Positions 9,200-15,532 of a stretch of 15,532 nucleotides of DNA are shown in pieces. The position numbers and the translations under genes are program-made. The DNA comes from Oehlia diaphana. Taxonomy: Eukaryota > Glomeromycota > Glomeromycetes > Glomerales > Glomeraceae. The notes beneath the pieces were generated by a model that was not told the origin of the DNA, did not search any database, and was given only the letters and a program-made list of their open reading frames with translations. The stretch covers positions 1-15,532 of the forward strand of contig QZLH01000241.1 in assembly GCA_003833135.1 (NCBI GenBank). The letters are read 5' to 3'. Position 1 is the stretch's first letter, and each line of letters begins with the position of its first letter.

Positions 9200-9392
9200 A
9201 ATGCGCAAGTTTAACTCAGGTTAAACTTGATTCGGTCAAATCAATTTAAGTTCAAGTTAAAATATTTTTAAATTTGAGTCAAGTCAGATTGGATAATTTA
9301 TAATTTTAACTTGACTTGACTCAACTCGATTTTGCTGAGTTGAGTACAAGTTACCTTTTAACTTAATTTAACTTAACTCATCCAGAGCTCTA
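9200..9392. repeat. Degenerate element rich in AAGTT/AACTT words
   Basis: About nine copies of aagtt or aactt (often aacttga) occur in 190 bp. An 8-bp stem ctcaactc (9320-9327) pairs with gagttgag (9337-9344). The right border reads aactcatccagagctctag. Dense short words near an end resemble the subterminal repeats of hAT-type non-autonomous elements, but I cannot find clean matching termini. Confidence 0.4.
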
Positions 9393-9394
9393 GT

Positions 9395-9840
9395 TATATT
9401 TTTTAATTTGTTTTTCATTAACTATATTTTCTTTTCTTTATGCTATTTTTTAACTCCTTTCTTTTCAATATTATGTAACACATTTTGCTCTTAACTTGCT
9501 TTTATTTGATCGTTAACTTTTTTATGGATTTACTTTAAACTTAATTATAGGGGTTTTTTCTTTTTTCTTTGTGATAAATATCTTTTTTTATTCTTTAGTC
9601 TTTAGGTTCTTGTTTTATTTTCTAGTTTTTATTCTTTACTAACTATTTTTTCTTTACTTTATACTACTCTTTAATTTAATATATTTTACTTATTAATATT
9701 ACGAATTTTACTTTTTGATTTCATAGATTTCATTATCATTTCATTCTTTAACTTATTTCATAAGTTTCATTTTTTATTCTTATAGTTTTGTTCTTTTGTT
9801 TGCTTTGTTATTGTTATGTATTTTTTTGTATATATGTACT
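9395..9840. repeat. T-rich tract with degenerate ttctttaa-type repeats
   Basis: For about 440 bp the plus strand is mostly T with few A, whereas the DNA to its left is A-rich. Words such as ttctttac, tattttttaact and tagtttttattcttta recur irregularly. No coding frame. Possibly an expanded low-complexity array. Confidence 0.45.
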
Positions 9841-10033
9841 ATAATTACTAATCCTGTTAAAAATAAATAAAGTATGAATTTGATAGTTATTTCTAATTAA
9901 CAAACTTTGATTAAATGTTTTTAAACCATTATAGTACAAAAAAATTTTGTGAATAAAAGTAGTGCAAAATTAAATAAAATAAATTAAATTAACTAATTAA
10001 AATTGATTGATATAAAATATAAATTTTTAGGGA

Positions 10034-10073
10034 AGTGATTTAACTTGGGTTATTTAACCCAAGGGGTAAGTTA
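10034..10073 (+). repeat. Diverged direct repeat, copy B, with internal palindrome
   Basis: Aligns with 8484-8522. It contains ttgggttatttaacccaa (10045-10062), an inverted repeat with 8-bp perfect arms and a 2-base spacer. Confidence 0.5.
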
Positions 10074-10548
10074 GCAAAACTCTTTTTTTAATTTATTTAT
10101 TAATTCATTGAGAATAAATTAAATCTGTTAAAAAGTAATCACAATCTCTTTTAAAAGAATAATGCTTAAATATAATATTAGCTTGTTTTTTATTGAATCA
10201 TAATCATTGTTTTATAAAACCTATAATTTATTATAACGGTAGATTTCATTTTGTTGAAGAGGATATCGCTACTAAATTTCATTTTGACACAGATTACGCT
10301 TTATTTTAAATATATAATTTCAAGGTAAAAGTTGAAAATTTGGTGGCAGGTGTGCAGAAAATGCAGAAATAAATTTCATTATACATTAAGAAAAAAATAT
10401 TGCTTATAATAAATTGCATATAAAATATAGTTAATTTATATTAAATAATAATATTTAAGTTGTATTAATAAAATCTTTTATAATGATTTTTATGATCGAT
10501 CTACATACAGTATCATAGAAGGTGTCAACCCACCGTACATTCACCGTA

Positions 10549-10668
10549 ATGCAGGCTGACATTAGGATTTGTGAATCGTATTATTGGCCGACTTTATGTG
10601 ATTTTGACCAAAAACGCAGAATTTACAGGATGATCATTGAATATGGATTACATCATTGTGGAATTTAA
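10549..10668 (+). CDS. Short unrecognised ORF (39 aa), doubtful
   Basis: ATG to TAA frame in a patch clearly GC-richer than its surroundings (about 10500-10680). The peptide is mixed in composition (MQADIRICESYYWPTL at the start). The open frame extends upstream to a TAG near 10516. No signal peptide or domain is visible. It may be an exon remnant or chance. Confidence 0.15.
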   Translation: MQADIRICESYYWPTLCDFDQKRRIYRMIIEYGLHHCGI

Positions 10669-10905
10669 GTGAAGCCGAATTTTTGAAGAAAACTAGCTAA
10701 AGCAACCTCTTGTTATTATGATATTATTTCAATAAAGATGATATAATATAATACTTGTTCTTATTATTTATTATCGTCAAAATTTTATTTCAGTTTATTA
10801 TTTTTGGGAACTTCTTCGATTAAGAGAAAAAATAATTATAATTATTGTACATTAATAAGAAGTGGTTCTAAACTTTGGCTCCCTGCTTTTTTTCGTCTAT
10901 GTTCT

Positions 10906-11774
10906 TTAAGAAATCACACATTTTTTTCCCCATTTTTTTCCCCATTTTTTACCACGTTCTTCCCATGTAAGTACCTCTTTAACCTTCTCTTCAATCTTGG
11001 CCTCTAATTCAGCTATTTTCTCCTCAGCTTTTCTTTTCTCCTCTTTAGTAGCATTTTTTAAATTATCCAATTCATTTCTTAGTTTTTCTTTTTCAGTCAT
11101 GTAACTACTAACTCTTTCATTAAGATTATCCAAACTAGATGGTCGATAGTTACCACAGTTTTTTATTAAGTGCTTTATTAATATATCTCTTGATTCTTCT
11201 CTTTTCTCCCGGTTTGTTTCTATCTCTTTTAACTTCCTTTTCTTTTGCTTTTCATTAATATCTTTTCCAATTTCAATATTTGTCGAAGGATTATCAACAT
11301 AAATTAGCTTATTGCATGTACTGACTAACTCTGCTAACTTAGGATTCTCCTGATTCAACTTTTCTCGATCTTCTTCACACTTCTCTTCGCTATCAAAATC
11401 AGGAAAATTTGTTCGCACAATAGTAGTGTAACGAGTAATAGTTTCATCGAAAATAATCTCCCTCAATATGTTATAGGCTTCCAACTCCTCTTCGGTAAAT
11501 TTTCTTCCTAACACAAAAAAAATTTGATTTAAACCTCTTCCTACTTCATAACATGCATCTGCTATTCGGTTTAATACTTCTCGCTGAGCAAGTTGAGATA
11601 TTGCACCAATTCTCCAATTATCTCTATTTCAAAATCTCCTTTTTGTAACTCTTTCGTTGTGCTTATGGTTCCTGAACCTTCATTAAATTTTTCACTATTT
11701 GTTAACACGTTTGCTAAGGTTGATTTTCCGTTTCCAGTACGGCCTATTATTAGTATATTTCTTGTTTCTGTCAT
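10906..11774 (-). pseudogene. AIG1/IMAP-like P-loop GTPase, frameshifted, with polybasic CaaX tail
   Basis: From the ATG at 11774 the frame gives a short N-terminus and the G1 loop GRTGNGKS (residues 11-18), then a Ser/Thr-rich switch-like segment. After GDFEIE the reading must change frame (about 11605-11625). The first frame ends at 11571, while the second runs open from RIGAISQLAQREVLNRIADA to a TAA at 10906. The G3 element (DTxG) expected between these parts is absent, so bases were lost besides the frameshift. Downstream, FTEEELEAYN, YTTIVRTNFPDF (the G4 region in this family) and a coiled coil (MTEKEKLRNEL to KIEEKVKEV) are intact. The protein ends GKKWGKKWGKKCVIS: CVIS fits a farnesylation CaaX box behind Lys clusters. 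A spliced explanation fails because no GT-AG pair of usable length fits. Family confidence is good; function is probably lost. Confidence 0.75.
10920..10943 (-). repeat. Tandem 12-bp duplication in the GTPase tail
   Basis: Two perfect copies of attttttt plus cccc (10920-10931 and 10932-10943) encode, on the minus strand, successive Trp-Gly-Lys-Lys units. The duplication lengthens the polybasic stretch just before the CaaX motif without changing frame. Confidence 0.85.
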
Positions 11775-12252
11775 TTTTAGCCTGTTTTTTTTCTGTATTT
11801 TGTAAGTTATTATTTGTTTGTTTAATGTACAGTTTGTAAATTACCAGGAGAGTCTTTGAATGTTTTGTTCGTTAAATTATCTACAATAAGACTTATATAC
11901 TACTTAATAATATGAATTGTCTGATTTGTGAAACAAATCGTTCCTTCCTCAACTTCGCTCAGTTGTCAACAGTAAGTTAATTAAAGGAAGTCTTAGATTC
12001 CAATACTAAATTACAAATAAAAATAATTAATCTAGCAAAGACCTCAATATGAAGGTATTGCTGTCGACCGGGAATGTTCTGTAGAATTCCAGTGTAACTA
12101 TAACATGCTATTTTTTCGGCACGGCAGGCACGGCATTGTGATTTGTTAAACTGACTTCATGATGTGCATGATGCGCATCATACGCATTATGCACATGATA
12201 CCATTATACAGAATAAAAAAATGGTACAGAAAAATTTTTTTTATTATTTATT
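11775..12252. other. Spacer between GTPase and hAT fragment
   Basis: No coding frame is supported. It should contain the promoter of the minus-strand GTPase gene at its left end. A strong hairpin lies at 12159-12199, and cggcaggcacggcat (12122-12136) is a short GC-rich repeat (ggcacggca type). Confidence 0.5.
12159..12199. repeat. Hairpin with 17-bp arms next to hAT fragment
   Basis: Arms 12159-12175 and 12183-12199 are reverse complements at 15 of 17 positions around a 7-base loop. Both are made of the alternating words atgcgcat and atgtgcat. It lies about 50 bp beyond the stop of the hAT C-terminal fragment and could be part of that element's end. Confidence 0.55.
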
Positions 12253-12863
12253 TCATAAATACATCAGTTTCATTATCATACTACACTCATCTTCATAATC
12301 ACTCTCTTCGTTTTCGTCTGGAGTTTGAATTTCATCTATACTTCTCCTATCTATATTTTCTCTATCTAACGAAATATTTTTAATATTTTTATTCAACTCG
12401 TTTGTAAACCCCTTCCATTCTGGCATTTCTCGTGGCATTTGTAATTTATAATTACTAAAAATATAGACTAATTTTAAGACACGATCAGCTCTCAACCGGT
12501 TTTTGTTTTTTATCATGAATATATGCAAATGCCACCAATTTCTTTCAGATGCAGCAGATGATGTTGGAATAGATAGAATTTTTTTTGCTACTTGAGTAAG
12601 TTCAGGTGCAGAATAACTAAAATTTCCATACCACCAAGTTATAGAATCAACTTTATCAGTTTTCCAAGCAAGCGCATTCACAAAAACTCCATTTTTTTCC
12701 TTATAATTTAAGATTTGAATCCAAATAATTGCTGCATTGTCTTTCAGATATATTGTGAAATTATATTCATTGAATGAAAAGTAAGGTGATGTTTGTGAAA
12801 TGATGGATCAAGTAGGTGCGCAACTTCCATAACAGGGTGGTAAATACTTTCCCACCTTTTTTC
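12253..12863 (-). pseudogene. hAT transposase C-terminal fragment (dimerisation domain)
   Basis: On the minus strand, EKRWESIYHPVMEVAHLLDP begins near 12863, typical of the hAT segment before the C-terminal domain. That frame stops at 12744-12746. A second frame takes over (YLKDNAAIIWIQILNYKE), so there is a frameshift near 12750-12780. It runs on through the hATC signature: SAPELTQVAKKILSIPTSSA, then ASERNWWHLH and KNRL. It ends at 12253 after an acidic tail. N-terminal and catalytic parts are missing; an in-frame stop, or possibly an AG acceptor, lies just above 12863. The ERNWW and IPTSSAASE wording differs from the hAT copy at 13800-15394, so the two belong to different subfamilies. Not functional. 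Confidence 0.8.
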
Positions 12864-13440
12864 TATAATATTTTAATATTATTTCCCACTATAAACACAT
12901 AAAGAAAATTTAATTTTCATTAGTAATTGATTTTTGATTGATGATTCTAATTGATTGTAATATCAATCTACTATTTTAAATAAACAAGGCGTATCTGGTG
13001 CCCGCTTTTTGTGAGGGGCTATAGCAAGACTCAGACAGCAACTCCAATCCCAGTATCTAAATTGTAAGGGGATCACCCAAAAATCCTGACACCTATAATA
13101 TCAACAGTCTATAATCCCGACACCAAAATCCTGATAAATGCAAATCATTGAATCAAAATCCTGACAGTCACGGAATCCTGATGATCTAAAATCTCGACAG
13201 CCAAAATTCTGGCTGAGATTCGATTAGATGAATTTGAGATTAGTTAAATTTTGTTGATGCAATTGTTTCTAATTTTTAATTTAGTAATATACTGTACATA
13301 ATCCTTTTAACTAAGATAAAAATTATTTTCTTTTAATTTTATTAATAATATAGTAACGTTAGTTAATTTGCATAAAATTTGCAAACAGTTTACATTGGTA
13401 TTAATAAACTTTACAATAAATTAGCCTGTTATTTAGTGTT
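12864..13440. other. Spacer between two hAT copies
   Basis: No coding frame. It holds the 15-16 bp periodic AATCCTGACA repeat (13082-13213). The final 8 bases, ttagtgtt (13433-13440), would be the target-site copy if the hAT end is at 13441. Confidence 0.5.
13082..13213 (+). repeat. Degenerate short-period repeat, aatcctgaca units
   Basis: Units start at 13082, 13112, 13127, 13157, 13174, 13190 and 13205: aatcctgaca, aatcccgaca, aatcctgata, aatcctgaca, aatcctgatg, aatctcgaca, aattctggct. Spacings of 30, 15, 30, 17, 16 and 15 bp indicate an underlying period of 15-16 bp with some units decayed. The same word occurs in both orientations at 5201-5367. Confidence 0.7.
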
Positions 13441-13690
13441 CAGACCCAGGTTCTTAATGGGTATACGGATTGACCTGTTAAGAGAAATACAAACTCAGGT
13501 TGGTACCTGCTAAGAAAAGTTTAAACCAGTTTCATATTGGGTTAAACCAGATTTGTTAACAGGTTGATAATGGTTAATAACGGTTGACTAATGGTTTGAT
13601 AAAGGGTTTAATGAATGAATAATGGGTTGTTTAATGGGTTTCAACAGTTGATATCAGGTTGCTTAAAGGGTTTAATAGGTTAATAACATT
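13441..13690 (-). mobile_element. Probable hAT element end with subterminal ggtt/gggttaa repeats
   Basis: Beyond the stop of the minus-strand hAT transposase, about 250 bp is packed with aggtt, gggtt, ggttaa and gggtttaa words (for example aatgggttgtttaatgggtt). hAT elements commonly carry such subterminal transposase-binding repeats. The outermost bases cagacccagg (13441-13450) have the CAG-type start typical of hAT terminal inverted repeats. The opposite end lies outside the window, so neither the TIR nor the 8-bp target duplication can be verified. Confidence 0.5.
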
Positions 13691-14134
13691 TTTTAGCAAC
13701 ATTTTTATCATTTAAAACATTTATTATTTTATTATTATTTTTATTATTTATTAAAGTTTAAACATCCAATGAATACAATATTGCAATAGAATATAATTTC
13801 TATTTATCAGTTGGATAAACTGTATCAAAATTGGATGCATTTCTTTTTAAGAACATAATTTTTTTGAATAAACTTAGTTCATATGTGTTCTTTTATTTGT
13901 CAATAAATTTTTAGCGTCAGAAAAAAGATGCTCACTTGCAGTTGAAGTTGCAGAAACTGCTAAATATTTCTGTGCAAGGTTACGTAAAATAGGAAATTTA
14001 TCCTGTTTTTTATTCCACCATACAAGTGGATCTGATGTAAAAGGAATTTCATTAAGTTGTAAATATTCCTCAACTTCATCAAGAGCTACTACATTATCTT
14101 TATAAGTCGTTCCATTAATAATTTTCTTTTGAAT

Positions 14135-14200
14135 ATGCTGAATGCGCCAGATGTACCAGATGCGTCAGCATATGTACCAGATGTATTGGATGTATTCTTT
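14135..14200 (-). repeat. Low-complexity linker repeat in the hAT pseudogene
   Basis: The plus strand shows repeated ccagatgta/ccagatgcg words; on the minus strand they encode NTSNTSGTYADASGTSGAF, a short Ser-Gly-Thr repeat between the RNase H-like part and the hATC domain. Probably a flexible linker grown by replication slippage. Confidence 0.6.
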
Positions 14201-14820
14201 TGATTATTTTTTTCTTGTTCAAATAGAGTTCATAAGTGCTGCTCAGTATAAGATTTTTGACTTGATAAAGTAAAATCAAGACTTTTAAATCTAAGATCAA
14301 GTATTGAAGAAATTAAAGCATCAGTAGTAATTGTAGGATAATATTCAATTAAATTTGTATATAAAATTGATTTAATTTCATTAATTAAACCATAAGTATT
14401 AACTGATTTATTAATATCATCATTTGGTGTTTCATCTTGATTCTCCTCATCAAATGCATCATCTGTTTCTTCTCTATTAATACAGTTTCAAGTATTTTAA
14501 TTATTTCTTATTATTAATCGTGAATGTAAACTGCTTGTCACATATTTACTTCCTCCTAATTCTGTTATTGCATCTGCAAATGTTGATAATACCTTTATTA
14601 TATCAGCAAGAAAATCCCATTTCTCATTTGTAATCATTATTTGCTTTAATCTTTTAGCATCTTTTTTTGTATCTAAATCTGTACTAATTGAAAGAGTATT
14701 TGATAAAAGCTTAATCTATTCTTTCAAATATATTAAACATGACCAGGCAAGATAACTTGAATTTCAACGAGTAGCCACATTATTAACTAATTGAAGATAT
14801 TTGGTTATATCTTTGGTATT

Positions 14821-14893
14821 CTAAAAAATTAGAAAAAATTATTTTAATATTATAATTACATATAAGAATTTATAAATTATTATTGAAACTTAC
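14821..14893 (-). other. Intron in the hAT transposase pseudogene (73 bp)
   Basis: On the minus strand the donor is GTAAGT and the acceptor is ctaattttttag. It separates the Lys/Asn/Glu-rich segment from TKDITKYLQLVNNVATR. Its size matches the host introns in this window. Confidence 0.7.
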
Positions 14894-15394
14894 AATTTAT
14901 TCATTAGATTCTGAATTTTCGTCTTTATTTGCATTTGGATATTTTTTTGAACATCTTTTAGATGTTCAGATTGTTTGAAACACATAAAAATCAATTAATC
15001 TTTTCACTCGTAAAATTAATATTTTTGCTGGAATTAGTCTTTTTTCAATTATTAGTTGTAAAGTGTGCACCTCACATGCTTGCTATTTAATTGAATTCAT
15101 ATCCAAAATGGCTTTTTTCATATTGGCAGCATTATCAGTAATGGTTACAAAAACTTTTTCTTGTAATTTCCATTCCTCTAATATTTCTTCTAAACTTTTT
15201 ACAATATGCTGAACTGTATGAAGATAGCGAATATGATTAACTGTTAAAGTAATTTCATTAAGTACAAAATTGGAATTAATATAAGTGCAAGTTACTTCAA
15301 TATAATCTTGCTCATTTTTTGCAGTCCACATATCTGTGGTTAATGATACAGTCGCACCTCCATAAGTGCATGCACCTGGAGCCCGGCCATGCAC

Positions 15395-15532
15395 ATGCAG
15401 TTAGGAAGGATGTACACTTAAAGAACAGCCAATAGAAAAATCAATATTAGTAATTGGAGAGAATATTTATTTAAATTCGGTTTTATTTTATATCTTCATT
15501 TTAATGAAAGAATTGCACATACAAAATGATCT
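15395..15532. other. Unassigned right edge
   Basis: Immediately upstream of the recognisable hAT coding sequence on the minus strand. No frame here resembles a transposase N-terminus; gtgcatg words form small dyads around 15366-15400. I see no other gene. Confidence 0.4.

Larger units (their letters stand above)
7950..10548. other. Gene-free, extremely AT-rich desert with decayed repeats
   Basis: No coding frame is supported on either strand over 2.6 kb. Contents: AATAAA signals at 8101-8110 after the upstream gene, a pair of diverged direct repeats (8484-8522 and 10034-10073), a tandem ggaatataaa repeat (about 9124-9155), a word-repeat element (9200-9392) and a T-rich tract (9395-9840). Confidence 0.6.
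13800..15394 (-). pseudogene. Degraded hAT transposase (catalytic region to C-terminal domain)
   Basis: On the minus strand it begins with VSLTTDMWTAKNEQDYIEV (first catalytic Asp region) and later VFVTITDNAANMKKAI (second Asp region). Then come HTLQLIIEK and KILILRVKRLID, an intron (14821-14893), YLQLVNNVATR, a long helical segment (EKWDFLADIIKVLSTFADAI), an Asn/Thr/Ser/Gly linker, and the hATC domain (DPLVWWNKK, KYLAVSATSTASEHLFSDA, LLTNKRTHMN). In-frame stops lie at 15083-15085, 14897-14899, 14763-14765, 14716-14718, 14230-14232 and 13874-13876; the original terminus is probably 13800-13802. Frameshifts are also needed near 14960-14980, 14500 and 14110. Sequence above about 15370 does not resemble the hAT N-terminus, so the 5' part is lost, replaced or very diverged. 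Confidence 0.85.

Noticed and set aside
10804..11007. 67-codon plus-strand frame with a Phe-rich end
   Set aside because: Mirror of the Lys-rich tail of the GTPase on the other strand.
11571..11640. Intron joining the two frames of the GTPase
   Set aside because: The only GT-AG pair that could fit encloses about 26 bp, shorter than the 61-78 bp introns seen here, and it would not restore the G3 motif.
11593..11805. 70-codon plus-strand frame
   Set aside because: Antisense to the P-loop region of the GTPase pseudogene.
13082..13213. CRISPR array
   Set aside because: Repeats are too short and degenerate, spacing is only 15-30 bp with no unique spacers, and the DNA is eukaryotic.
14115..14300. 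61-codon minus-strand frame with His-Leu-Val repeats
   Set aside because: Alternative frame of the Ser-Gly-Thr linker in the hAT pseudogene; the other frame matches hAT context.

Overview
The window looks like nuclear DNA of an arbuscular mycorrhizal fungus (Glomeromycotina, Rhizophagus-like). This is inferred from the very AT-rich spacers, the short GT-AG introns of about 60-80 bp, and the mix of lineage-expanded families (BTB proteins, AIG1-like GTPases, an HExxHGLGF 'orphan' metalloprotease) among decayed hAT transposons. No database search was possible, so the organism call rests on family recognition.

Layout from left to right. 1-859 (-) is a broken HExxH metalloprotease gene that runs off the left edge. 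860-3666 is gene-free and AT-rich; it holds a perfect 16-bp palindrome around AACCGGTT and the left half of a 52-bp inverted repeat. 3667-4671 (+) is an intact intronless multi-pass membrane protein of unknown function. The other half of the inverted repeat lies just downstream (5215-5266), beside a cluster of AATCCTGACA-type repeats and an unrecognised Lys-rich open frame.

5780-7949 (+) is the best gene here: three exons that join to a 676-residue protein with two tandem modules resembling the PAW domain of peptide:N-glycanase, followed by a BTB/POZ domain. 7950-10548 is an AT-rich desert with decayed repeats. 10906-11774 (-) is an AIG1/IMAP-like P-loop GTPase with a frameshift and no visible G3 motif, but with an intact coiled coil and a polybasic CaaX tail.

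The right third is a transposon graveyard. It contains a C-terminal fragment of one hAT transposase (12253-12863, -), a 15-16 bp periodic repeat (13082-13213), and a second, multiply interrupted hAT transposase (13800-15394, -) with a probable terminus and subterminal repeats at 13441-13690.

The genes do not form a pathway. Two look functional (the membrane protein and the PAW-PAW-BTB protein); the other four coding regions are broken. The most interesting object is the PAW-PAW-BTB gene, which suggests a glycan-recognising Cullin-3 adaptor.
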